This document shows, piece by piece, positions 1 to 6,919 of a DNA stretch of 7,992 nucleotides. The notes under the pieces are model-generated. The model was not told the DNA's origin, searched no databases, and saw nothing but the letters and a program-made list of their open reading frames with translations. Position 1 is the first letter of the stretch. Each line of letters starts with the position of its first letter. The stretch spans positions 1 to 7,992 of the forward strand of contig JAAYND010000034.1 in assembly GCA_012521035.1 (NCBI GenBank), given 5' to 3'. Position numbers and translations under genes: made by a program. Source of the stretch: Methanomicrobiales archaeon. GTDB taxonomy: Archaea > Halobacteriota > Methanomicrobia > Methanomicrobiales > Methanoculleaceae.

Positions 1-44
1 ATCGCGTAATACTGCCGCATCGCCGGGGTTGGTCCGCTGGTCAT
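1..44 (-). CDS. mutS: MutS-like DNA mismatch repair protein, N-terminal fragment
   Basis: Only the first 14 codons are in the window, read leftward from an ATG at 44-42: MTSGPTPAMRQYYA. The pattern P-T-P-x-M-R-Q-Y, a few residues after the start, is typical of the MutS N-terminus, where it precedes the mismatch-binding domain. MutS is an ATPase that recognises mismatched bases. A purine-rich stretch (GAAGAG on the minus strand) ends about five bases before the ATG and could be a weak ribosome binding site. The gene diverges from the leuC operon. The call rests on very few residues, so another protein with a similar start is possible. Confidence 0.6.
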   Translation of the reverse strand, partial: MTSGPTPAMRQYYA

Positions 45-70
45 CGTTTCTCTTCAGTAATTCCACATGG

Positions 71-82
71 TATCACATAAGG
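71..82 (-). promoter_or_regulatory. Possible TATA element for the leftward mutS-like gene
   Basis: On the minus strand this reads CCTTATGTGATA, an A/T-rich element centred about 32 bases before the ATG at 44. That spacing would place the transcription start a few bases ahead of the start codon, as for a near-leaderless archaeal transcript. The match to a TATA box is weak. Confidence 0.22.
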
Positions 83-115
83 TACTCGCACGGGGATTCT
101 GGCCCCGGATCCCTG

Positions 116-128
116 CCAAACTAAATAC
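116..128 (+). promoter_or_regulatory. Archaeal BRE/TATA promoter of the leuC-leuD-leuB operon
   Basis: CCAAA followed directly by CTAAATAC fits an archaeal BRE plus TATA box. Transcription would start about 25 bases downstream of the TATA centre, near 148-152, leaving a leader of only about 10 bases before the ATG at 161. There is no Shine-Dalgarno sequence just before that ATG, which agrees with a short-leader or leaderless transcript. The two downstream genes do have Shine-Dalgarno sequences. Confidence 0.5.
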
Positions 129-160
129 GTCTGGAGTGCCTAACCCTACCCTGATACTGC

Positions 161-1414
161 ATGGCGGCGACGATCGCAGAAAAGATATTTTCACAGACGT
201 GCGGCAGGGCCGTCCATGCGGGCGACGTTGTGATGGCACCCGTGGATGCAGCGATGGTCCACGACATCACCGGCCCGCTGGCGGTCCGGGTCTTCCGTGA
301 TATGGGAGGAGAACAGGTATTCGACCCGGAGCGGATCATTATGCTCTTTGACCACCAGGTCCCCGCCGACTCGATTCCGGCGGCCGAGAACCACGTCTTC
401 ATGCGGCGGTTTGCGGAGGAGCAGGGGATCCACAACTACGACCTCCATGAGGGTGTCTGTCATCAGGTGGTGATGGAGAAGGGGTGGGCGGCGCCCGGCG
501 AGATCATCGTCGGCGTCGACTCGCATACCTGCACCTACGGGGCGGCGGGGGCGTTTGCGACCGGTATCGGCTCGACCGATATGGGTTTTGTCCTGAAGTT
601 CGGTGCGCTCTACTTCCGGGTGCCCGAGAGCATCCGGATCGAGGTCGAAGGGACGTTTCCCCGGCGGGTCGGGGCAAAGGACCTGATCCTCTCGCTTGCG
701 GGGGATATCGGTGCCGATGGTGCGACCTACCGGGCGCTTGAGTTCGATGGTCCGGCCATGCACTCGATGGATATGGCCGGCCGGATGACCTGCGCGAACA
801 TGGCGATCGAGATGGGAGCAAAGGCGGGGATCGTCCAGCCCGATGCGACCACATGGGATTACGTCACCGCACGCCGGGATCTGGAGCCCTTCGACCTCGC
901 CGGGGATAGTGATGCGACGTACGCGGAGCGCCGGCGCTACAGCGTCAGTGATCTCGCGCCACAGGTCGCTGTCCCCCACAACGTCGATAATGTCGTCAGC
1001 GTGGATGAGGTGGCCGGGACGAAGGTCGACCAGGTCTTCATCGGTTCCTGCACAAACGGTCGCTACGAGGATCTCGCCGATGCGGCCGAGGTTCTCGGGG
1101 ATGCTGATTCGTTTGCTGCCGGCGTCCGGGTGATCATCATCCCGGCGTCACGCACGGAGTACCTAAAGGCCCTCCGGGCGGGGCTCATCGAGCGGTTCGT
1201 CGAGGCGGGAGCGCTCGTCGAGGCGCCCTGCTGTGGCCCCTGCATGGGCGGCGCTTTTGGCCTCCTTGCGCCGGGCGAGGTCTCACTCTCGACGTCGAAC
1301 CGGAACTTCCGGGGCCGGCAGGGGAGCGCTCAGGCTTCGGTCTACCTCTCCTCACCGGCGACGGCGGCGGCGAGCGCTCTCTACGGTGAGATCACCGATC
1401 CGAGGGAGGTGTGA
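161..1414 (+). CDS. leuC: 3-isopropylmalate dehydratase / homoaconitase large subunit
   Basis: This is the catalytic [4Fe-4S] subunit of an aconitase-family hydro-lyase. It isomerises a 2-alkylmalate-type acid (isopropylmalate or homocitrate class) through dehydration and rehydration. At 417 residues it has the usual length of the archaeal/bacterial stand-alone LeuC2/HacA type. Visible motifs are VDSHTCTYGA (about residues 119-128), the first cluster cysteine C297 in GSCTNGR, and C358 and C361 in CCGPCMGG. STSNRNFRGRQG (377-388) is the conserved substrate-region arginine segment. The ATG at 161 is the first possible start after an in-frame TGA at 152-154, and the N-terminus (TIAEKIF) fits the family. 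The small subunit gene starts three bases after the stop. Whether the substrate is isopropylmalate (leucine) or homologues of homocitrate (coenzyme B) cannot be read from this subunit. Confidence 0.93.
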   Translation: MAATIAEKIFSQTCGRAVHAGDVVMAPVDAAMVHDITGPLAVRVFRDMGGEQVFDPERIIMLFDHQVPADSIPAAENHVFMRRFAEEQGIHNYDLHEGVCHQVVMEKGWAAPGEIIVGVDSHTCTYGAAGAFATGIGSTDMGFVLKFGALYFRVPESIRIEVEGTFPRRVGAKDLILSLAGDIGADGATYRALEFDGPAMHSMDMAGRMTCANMAIEMGAKAGIVQPDATTWDYVTARRDLEPFDLAGDSDATYAERRRYSVSDLAPQVAVPHNVDNVVSVDEVAGTKVDQVFIGSCTNGRYEDLADAAEVLGDADSFAAGVRVIIIPASRTEYLKALRAGLIERFVEAGALVEAPCCGPCMGGAFGLLAPGEVSLSTSNRNFRGRQGSAQASVYLSSPATAAASALYGEITDPREV

Positions 1415-1417
1415 TGT

Positions 1418-1909
1418 ATGCGGGTATGGAAGTTTGGTGACGATATCGATACGGACGCGATCATCCCGGGCAGGTTCCTGACGATCTATGATCCGGCAGA
1501 ACTCGCGAAGCATGCGTTTGAGGGGACGAGGGATGAGTTTGCGGGCTCCGTCCGGGAGGGAGACATTGTGGTGGCGGGTGCGAACTTCGGGTGCGGTTCA
1601 TCGCGTGAACACGCCCCGCTCGCCCTCCTCGGGGCCGGCATCCGGGTCGTCATCGCGGAGTCGTTTGCCCGGATCTTCTACCGAAACGCCGTCAACACCG
1701 GGCTCCTGCCGCTGGTCTGTGCCGGCGCCGGCGAGATCCGGGACGGCGATACGATAACGGTGGACCTCGATGCGGGCTTCATTGAGGCGAGCGGGAAGCG
1801 GTTCGCCGTCGAGGCGGTGCCCGGGTTCCTCAAGACGATCGTCGAGGCCGGCGGCCTTGTAGCCTACGCACGAGACCTGGATGAGGTAGAGATATGCAAC
1901 ATGCAGTAG
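1418..1909 (+). CDS. leuD: 3-isopropylmalate dehydratase / homoaconitase small subunit
   Basis: This is the swivelling partner subunit that completes the active site of the LeuC-type protein. It has 163 residues, the normal length for archaeal LeuD/HacB. Motifs are DDIDTDAIIPGR (8-19), NFGCGSSREHAP (56-67) and SFARIFYRNA (82-91). A strong Shine-Dalgarno (GGGAGGTG, 1404-1411) sits seven bases before the ATG and decides the start. In characterised archaeal enzymes the short loop after PG(R/P) helps set specificity, with YLRT described for homoaconitase and YLV-type loops for isopropylmalate isomerase. Here the loop is F20-L21-T22-I23, which matches neither cleanly and lacks the homoaconitase arginine. 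This mildly favours a non-homoaconitase or relaxed role. The 3' end overlaps the next gene by 16 bases. Confidence 0.92.
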   Translation: MRVWKFGDDIDTDAIIPGRFLTIYDPAELAKHAFEGTRDEFAGSVREGDIVVAGANFGCGSSREHAPLALLGAGIRVVIAESFARIFYRNAVNTGLLPLVCAGAGEIRDGDTITVDLDAGFIEASGKRFAVEAVPGFLKTIVEAGGLVAYARDLDEVEICNMQ

Positions 1910-3015
1910 CCTCGATCGGCGGGGACGGCATCGGCCCTGAGATCCTCTCGGCGGGCCGCGAGGTCCTTGATGCCGCCGGCGAGCGGTTCGGGTTTGATAT
2001 CGCCTGGACGGAGTTTGACGTCGGGGCCGAGCGTTACCTCGCGACCGGCGAACTCCTCACCGAGGATGACCTCCGGGAGCTCTCGAAGTTCCGGGCGATC
2101 TACTTCGGCGCAATCGGTGATGAGCGGGTGAAGCCCGGGATCCTTGAGAAGGGGATCTTACTTGCTATCCGGTTCTACTTCGACCAGTTCGTGAACCTCC
2201 GGCCGATCAAACTCCTTGAGGGTGTCGAGACGCCGCTCGCAAACAAGGGGCCGGAGGACGTCGATTTCGTTGTTGTCCGGGAGAACACCGAGGATTTCTA
2301 CGTCGGTATCGGCTCGCGGTTCTCCGGTGTGCGTGAAGAAAAGGATCTTGAGATCATCCGCGACCTCTATGAGATCAGGTTCGGGCTTGATGTCGAGACC
2401 GACGCAGACGAGATCGCCTACCAGATCGGCGTCATCACCCGGCCGGGCGCTGAGCGGGTGATCCGCTACGCCTTTGATACCGCCATGGCACGGGAGAAGA
2501 AGGTCACGTCGGTCGACAAGGCAAACGTCCTCTCCGATGTCTACGGTCTCTGGCGGGATGTATTCTCCGATGTTGCCGCCGGGTACCCGGGCGTCTCGAC
2601 CGAGTTTAACTTCGTCGACGCCGTCACGATGTGGTTTGTCAAGAACCCCGAGTGGTTCGATGTCGTCGTCACGCCGAATATGTTCGGCGATATCATAACC
2701 GACCTCGGGGCCATGATCCAGGGCGGGCTCGGGCTCGCCCCCGGCGGGAACATCAACCCGGCCGGGACTTCGATGTTTGAGCCGATCCACGGCTCGGCGC
2801 CGAAGTACCGGGGTAAGGATATCGCAAACCCGCTCGCAACCATATGGGCGGGCTCGATGCTCCTCGATCAGATCGGCGAGCACGAGGCGGCGAAGGCGGT
2901 CCTCAGCGCGATAGAGAAGAGCATCATCGAGGGGTTCGTGACCCGGGATATGGGCGGGGCGAAGAAGACGAGCGAGGTTGGCCGGCATGTCGCAGCGCTC
3001 GTGAAGACGGTGTAG
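1894..3015 (+). CDS. leuB: Isopropylmalate/homoisocitrate-type beta-decarboxylating dehydrogenase
   Basis: This enzyme oxidatively decarboxylates a 3-alkylmalate to the 2-oxoacid with NAD(P)+, the step after LeuCD. Family landmarks are GGDGIGPE (9-16), R93 and R103 (NLRP), R129 in VVVRENTEDFY, K209 in VDKANVL, D242 in FVDAVTM, D266 and D270 in the metal site, and MFEPIHGSAP (294-303). At 373 residues it is longer than the ~350-residue archaeal LeuB/AksF proteins I know, and the FYFDQFVNLRP segment resembles the longer LeuB subgroup. After HGSAP comes K304-Y305, the pair that marks NADP+-binding isocitrate dehydrogenases; typical NAD-type LeuB has D-I there. The ATG at 1894 lies inside the leuD end and has GAGGT at 1883-1887, so translation is probably coupled. 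True substrate (isopropylmalate, homoisocitrate homologues or isocitrate-like) is unresolved. Confidence 0.88.
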   Translation: MQHAVASIGGDGIGPEILSAGREVLDAAGERFGFDIAWTEFDVGAERYLATGELLTEDDLRELSKFRAIYFGAIGDERVKPGILEKGILLAIRFYFDQFVNLRPIKLLEGVETPLANKGPEDVDFVVVRENTEDFYVGIGSRFSGVREEKDLEIIRDLYEIRFGLDVETDADEIAYQIGVITRPGAERVIRYAFDTAMAREKKVTSVDKANVLSDVYGLWRDVFSDVAAGYPGVSTEFNFVDAVTMWFVKNPEWFDVVVTPNMFGDIITDLGAMIQGGLGLAPGGNINPAGTSMFEPIHGSAPKYRGKDIANPLATIWAGSMLLDQIGEHEAAKAVLSAIEKSIIEGFVTRDMGGAKKTSEVGRHVAALVKTV

Positions 3016-3030
3016 AGCAACCCCTGAAAT

Positions 3031-3037
3031 ATTTTTT
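3031..3037 (+). terminator. T-tract terminator of the leuCDB operon
   Basis: Sixteen bases after the leuB stop codon the sequence reads ATTTTTT, the kind of U-run that suffices for termination by archaeal RNA polymerase. I see no strong hairpin before it. Confidence 0.45.
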
Positions 3038-3045
3038 GCCGCCTC

Positions 3046-3351
3046 TCAAGTGCCCCGGGGGGGTGGTAGGGGTATTCTCGTCCGGGAAAGGCGCTCGTGA
3101 GTAGTATACTCCAGAGTGTACTCTTTTCTCTCCTCAAGCAACCGCCGGATCGCCCGGAGCTCCCTGAGGACCGCATCGCCTGCCTCCGGTTCTCCCTCGA
3201 CCGCGGCCGGCTCTTCTCTCCGCACAAACCCCATGATCCTCTCCTGGAGGTCGCCGGCGAGGACGATCCCGGCCCGCGCCTGACTGGAGTAGCCGGCGGT
3301 CTGGATGTGGAGCGCTGAGAAGGAGAAGTACCGCGTCAGAGAGGCTGTGAC
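3046..3351 (-). pseudogene. 3' remnant of a bPH2 (bacterial pleckstrin-homology-like) membrane protein gene
   Basis: The leftward frame ends at TGA 3046-3048. Its conserved-looking part begins near 3351 with VTASLTRYF, then LHIQTAGYSSQ and IVLAGDLQERIMGFV. This matches the last strands and helix of the bPH2/YdbS-YdbT-like domain, in which a ...RYFGF..LHIQTAG segment precedes the closing strand and helix. A charged tail (RELRAIRRLLEER) follows, perhaps a short coiled coil. The N-terminal half of the domain and the membrane helices expected in this family are missing. Upstream of about 3360 the frame continues to 3444 but that part does not look like the family, and base composition changes there. 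I read it as a gene cut by insertion of the material to the right. It is convergent with leuB. The domain assignment is from memory of the family pattern. Confidence 0.5.
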
Positions 3352-3360
3352 AGAACCCTT
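3341..3360. repeat. Possible insertion-sequence end at the truncation point
   Basis: GAGGCTGTGACAGAACCC starts at 3341 and is followed by a short T run. It resembles terminal inverted repeats of several DDE-type insertion sequences (GAGGCTGT-like ends) and sits where the bPH2-like gene stops making sense. No second copy of this end was found in the window, and part of it may still be bPH2 coding sequence, so this is tentative. Confidence 0.22.
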
Positions 3361-3539
3361 TTTCTGATCACGCACATATAATCCCCGCCACAGAACCTGG
3401 TTCCCTATTCTGTAGCCCGCATACAGCAAATTCACTGCACTCATGGCATGATCCAGCTCGCGGTCCTCTCTCCCATACTGATTCTGCTGTCACCAACGTT
3501 TTTTCTGGAGATCTTGACACAGAATATGACACTCCTCGC

Positions 3540-3673
3540 GCTGATGTGAGATTCCTGACCTTCTCGATTGATGCATGCTTGCAGATAACTCCCAGATTAT
3601 GGCCGATCACGTGGAGCAGACACTTCCCTTTCACTTTCTTCAATCCTTGATGACTCCCAGGATGTACCTCCAC
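3540..3673 (-). pseudogene. Probable DDE transposase C-terminal remnant
   Basis: On the minus strand the frame from 3673 reads GSHQGLKKVKGKCLLHVIGHNLGVI. A G(L/I)xKVxxxxxLxxxxHNL pattern is typical of the C-terminal helix of DDE transposases in IS4/IS5/IS1182-type elements. A TGA lies directly upstream in the same frame, and a neighbouring frame carries VGFEWRYILGVIKD. That would fit a frameshifted version of the preceding transposase segment. No intact transposase, start codon or matching ends are present. Together with the possible end at 3341 this suggests an old, degraded insertion sequence filling 3341 to about 3720. The stretch 3361-3754 otherwise holds no gene I can support. Confidence 0.35.
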
Positions 3674-3713
3674 TCAAAGCCGACCGTGACCTCACCACCA
3701 GATCAGAAATGCG

Positions 3714-3721
3714 AAAACAAA
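3714..3721 (-). terminator. Weak T-rich terminator after the helicase gene
   Basis: The minus strand reads TTTGTTTT about 34 bases past the helicase stop codon (3757-3755). It is the only T-rich run near the end of the two-gene operon. There is no hairpin, so the call is weak. Confidence 0.27.
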
Positions 3722-3754
3722 CCCGTTCAACCTGCACTACCAGAGATCTTCAAC

Positions 3755-6700
3755 TTAATCAAGACCCTCCAGAGTTCGCCACGTTTTCCAGTAGACTTCG
3801 CCTTCATGTTGACCGAGAGCCTGGATCCAGCTCTCCCTATCCATGCTCTGCAGATGTGCTCTGACGTCCCTAAGAGGCTTCTGGGTAATCTCATCCATTG
3901 ATGCGGCAAGGGGGGCGGCGGCACTCCTGGGGACACCCAGGAGTCGTAAAATAATTGCTGCATCGCTATTGACACCATAATAGACACGAGACGGTAAGTT
4001 TCTCAGTGATTCCAATTGATCCTCCGGCAGGTTGCTCCCGGTTATTGATAACAGGGCTCCAAGGCCCCATGCAGCGGTATTTGTCAGGTTTCCAAAAAGA
4101 TTCTTCCCACACCTTGTCATCGCCGCTGTCATATCACCGCCCTCGTCCATGAAATAACGGCGGGCAATATCAGGTATAGGGTCACCATTAACCCAGGCTT
4201 TGATGATCAGTGCAAGTTTTTCCCCGTCAGGGCTCTCTCCACCCGTAACTGTCTTAAAACTCTCACGCAATTCTGGAACCCCAAATAAAAATCCCACCAT
4301 CCCCTGCAGATCCTGGTTTTCAGGACTGAATATTGTCTCCAGGTTCCACATTGAGTCCCGGAAGCCTCCTTTATTAGCAGCGGAGAGCACTTCACGAATG
4401 CTTTGAAGGGAAAAACCCGTACTGTCAACTAATTTTAGTGGTTGGCCTGGTTTCTGGAGGTATTCAGTATAACTATGAACTCCCTCAAGAAGGCGGTTTG
4501 CCAGCGCTGAATCATGATTCCGTAGCTTCTCAAACCCAAAAGTGCTGCGCATGATCTGTTCAATCTCATCTGCGAACTCTTCCGGCTGCCCCATCTGGTA
4601 GTAAGAATGGGTTAAGTATTGGACAAAGGTGGACCATTCCGGGGTTCTATAAACGATCCCCTTGAGATCAAGGAGCATGTTACCTGCCTCATTTGCCAGA
4701 CTTATAAGAGCAGAATCAAGGTCACGAACTTGTTCACGAACGAAACCACGAAGGCTATCTGCTTTTGAAGGATCTTTTGCAACCAATGCCACAATCCCGA
4801 GCCTGCCTTGATCGATTCGCCCTGCCCTACCTGCAATGTTCCAGAAATCTTCTGGTGGCATGTCGTTACCATATGGATATTGGTGCGAGGCCATTACCAC
4901 GCCGGTTACTGGAAAATTCACACCCTGGGCAATCGTTGTGGTAGCGACGAGAAACTTCAGCTGATTCTCTTCGAACAACCACTCCATCAGTGCCCGGACA
5001 TCATCAGATAAGCCCGCATGGTGGACACCAATACCATAGTCTAACAGGTCGATCAGAGGAAAACTATCTCCAAATTCGAGGCGCAGGAAGTCCTGAACGA
5101 GTTTAATCTTCTCTGTTGGCCCTGGCAATTTGTTACTCTCGATCTTAAGCCGTTCAGCCAGTAACCAGACCAGATCGGGCCGCATATGCATCACGATCAC
5201 AGGGCCTCGTTTGTGCAACTCTTGTGCGGTCACGGCAGCCAGCGCAGTAAGACTTGAGACCTTGCTGTAGGTCGAGGCTATCTCAGTATTCTTCGGTATG
5301 GTTAGCAGGTCGTCCACAAAGAGCGTATTCCTTGTTGTCTGGATGGTCTCCATACGGAGCCGGTAATCAAAGCTCCTGCCTCTTAGAACTTCGCCTTTCT
5401 CCGGCTGAACAATTCCGATGACCCGATCGTTAGGTTGCCAATCAACCGCGAGGCTGATATCATCGGAGTTGGGACCGCCTAACCACTCCGCAACTTCGCG
5501 TGCATTACTGATGAATGGTGTTAATAGCAGGAATTGTGCATGGACACACTCGTTGTTAATGGTCGCAAGAAGCAGTTCGAGCTTTAATCCTCTATGTGTG
5601 TTCTGGATGTTATGAGCCTCATCTACAACAACAAGGGTCAGTGGCCGGCCAATTTTTTCCTCCCAACCCTGCCTGAGCATAAGATCCAGTTTCTCCGGGG
5701 TGGTTACCAGTACCCGAAACTCCAGTTCAGTATCGTGTTGTTGTAGCATCTCAGATTCGATGCTGTCAACCTCCAGGGCTGGACTGACCTGTTCCACGAC
5801 GATATCGAGAGCCTCAAAGTCGCGCCGTAATCTCCGCGTGATCTGATTCACAAGTGTGCGGGTAGGAACGAGGTAGGCTACCCACCCTCGGTCCCGGTCG
5901 AACTGGTTCAATGCTTGAAGAATACGGAACTCTGCGATCAGGGTCTTACCGCTGGATGTGGGCAGGCTGACCACGACTGCGCGGCGGCTGGAACCAAGCA
6001 AGCCCTTTTCAGCAAGGGCGCGACGCTGGGGAGGGAGTACATCAAAAATTGCGCGGTCGCCGCGCCCCCGGTCGACTAGCGTTTTTACAAATTGTGTTAC
6101 CCGCGAATTAACGGCTCGTGTAACAGTCCAGATACAATTGTCCACCATCCTGGATGAACACGCAACAAGGATATGGGTTAGTGGCTCCAGCCTGAACATC
6201 TGTGAATGCTCGCATACGGCAAGGGCACGGTCAAAGTGTGTATCAAGCATCCCCTGGATCTGGTATTTTCCATCAACCACACCATCGGTGGTGAATAAGG
6301 CGAAGATCTCGGCGGCTTTAGCAAGGTGGTAAAGCCCAATCAATTCCAGCGCGGAGGATCTGGCCTTGATCGGCTCTACGTTATCCAGATAATTCTTCTC
6401 AAACTCTGCCTGTGAGTCGCGCAGCGCAGAAACCCTCTCCAGAACCCTATCTCGATCTCTCCAGCCGTCTTTACGGATCAATCGTAACCAGACATCAAGG
6501 ATGGTTGCCCAGGTGCGTCTGCCCCAGTCGCTCGACTCCAGTGGTAGCTCCGGCCACTCTTCTTCCCGCAACATCCTCGCAGCATCTGCACCCATATCCC
6601 CGATTACGGCGAGCGCGCTGGTGTGCAGTAAAAATGTTGCAGCCTCGATTGGGTCATCTGGTCGGGGTAAAACCCGGCGGAGCCGGAAGGAGTCAGCTGC

Positions 6701-6919
6701 TGCACGTTGTAACTCTCTGGACTTGTTATCATTGTCAGGTGCATTATCGAGGAGGAGGTCAAGAACCACTATCTCCAGTACTTCGGCAGCGTGGCGGATA
6801 ATCTCCTCATCAGCGTCAGGTCGGGTATCCTGAAACTCACGGTGAACCTGAATATGTTCAGCCTGTTTTAAGGCCTGCGCCCTTGTATCTCCCAGTATAT
6901 CCAGCAGCCGGTGGCTCAT
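3755..6919 (-). CDS. Ski2-like SF2 helicase of a Hachiman-type defence pair (HamB-like)
   Basis: This is a 1054-residue ATP-dependent SF2 helicase. Motifs in order are Walker A PTSSGKT (320-326), Ia VPTRTLVNQ (351-359), TTPEKLD (406-412), DEAH (433-436), motif IV VIVMHMRPD (574-582), the Ski2-type GIGVHHAGL (629-637), motif V ATTTIAQGVNFP (659-670) and motif VI NIAGRAGRID (694-703). Motif III is TPF (467-469) in place of the usual SAT. The helicase core occupies about 290-750. The first ~290 residues are mostly charged helix and the last ~300 have no motif I recognise. I see no signal peptide or membrane segment. The ATG (6919-6917) overlaps the stop of the upstream nuclease gene (ATGA) and has AGGTG six bases upstream, so the two proteins are probably made in fixed ratio and may act as a complex. 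In HamAB, HamB is a helicase sensing damaged or invading DNA and controlling HamA. Assignment to Hachiman rests on architecture and gene order. Composition is clearly lower in GC than leuCDB. Confidence 0.72.
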   Translation of the reverse strand: MSHRLLDILGDTRAQALKQAEHIQVHREFQDTRPDADEEIIRHAAEVLEIVVLDLLLDNAPDNDNKSRELQRAAADSFRLRRVLPRPDDPIEAATFLLHTSALAVIGDMGADAARMLREEEWPELPLESSDWGRRTWATILDVWLRLIRKDGWRDRDRVLERVSALRDSQAEFEKNYLDNVEPIKARSSALELIGLYHLAKAAEIFALFTTDGVVDGKYQIQGMLDTHFDRALAVCEHSQMFRLEPLTHILVACSSRMVDNCIWTVTRAVNSRVTQFVKTLVDRGRGDRAIFDVLPPQRRALAEKGLLGSSRRAVVVSLPTSSGKTLIAEFRILQALNQFDRDRGWVAYLVPTRTLVNQITRRLRRDFEALDIVVEQVSPALEVDSIESEMLQQHDTELEFRVLVTTPEKLDLMLRQGWEEKIGRPLTLVVVDEAHNIQNTHRGLKLELLLATINNECVHAQFLLLTPFISNAREVAEWLGGPNSDDISLAVDWQPNDRVIGIVQPEKGEVLRGRSFDYRLRMETIQTTRNTLFVDDLLTIPKNTEIASTYSKVSSLTALAAVTAQELHKRGPVIVMHMRPDLVWLLAERLKIESNKLPGPTEKIKLVQDFLRLEFGDSFPLIDLLDYGIGVHHAGLSDDVRALMEWLFEENQLKFLVATTTIAQGVNFPVTGVVMASHQYPYGNDMPPEDFWNIAGRAGRIDQGRLGIVALVAKDPSKADSLRGFVREQVRDLDSALISLANEAGNMLLDLKGIVYRTPEWSTFVQYLTHSYYQMGQPEEFADEIEQIMRSTFGFEKLRNHDSALANRLLEGVHSYTEYLQKPGQPLKLVDSTGFSLQSIREVLSAANKGGFRDSMWNLETIFSPENQDLQGMVGFLFGVPELRESFKTVTGGESPDGEKLALIIKAWVNGDPIPDIARRYFMDEGGDMTAAMTRCGKNLFGNLTNTAAWGLGALLSITGSNLPEDQLESLRNLPSRVYYGVNSDAAIILRLLGVPRSAAAPLAASMDEITQKPLRDVRAHLQSMDRESWIQALGQHEGEVYWKTWRTLEGLD

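Noticed and set aside
191..979. Long leftward open frame opposite leuC
   Set aside because: It is an antisense shadow in GC-rich coding DNA. LeuC motifs are unambiguous on the plus strand and the antisense product resembles nothing.
2158..2988. Long leftward open frame opposite leuB
   Set aside because: Same cause: high GC and codon bias of leuB leave the opposite strand free of stops.
3575..3901. Rightward 108-codon frame across the helicase 3' end
   Set aside because: It overlaps the helicase C-terminus in antisense, has no ribosome site and no recognisable protein pattern.
6412..6833. Rightward frames opposite the helicase N-terminal region
   Set aside because: They are two overlapping antisense frames with low-complexity Arg/Ser/Pro-rich products and no start signals.
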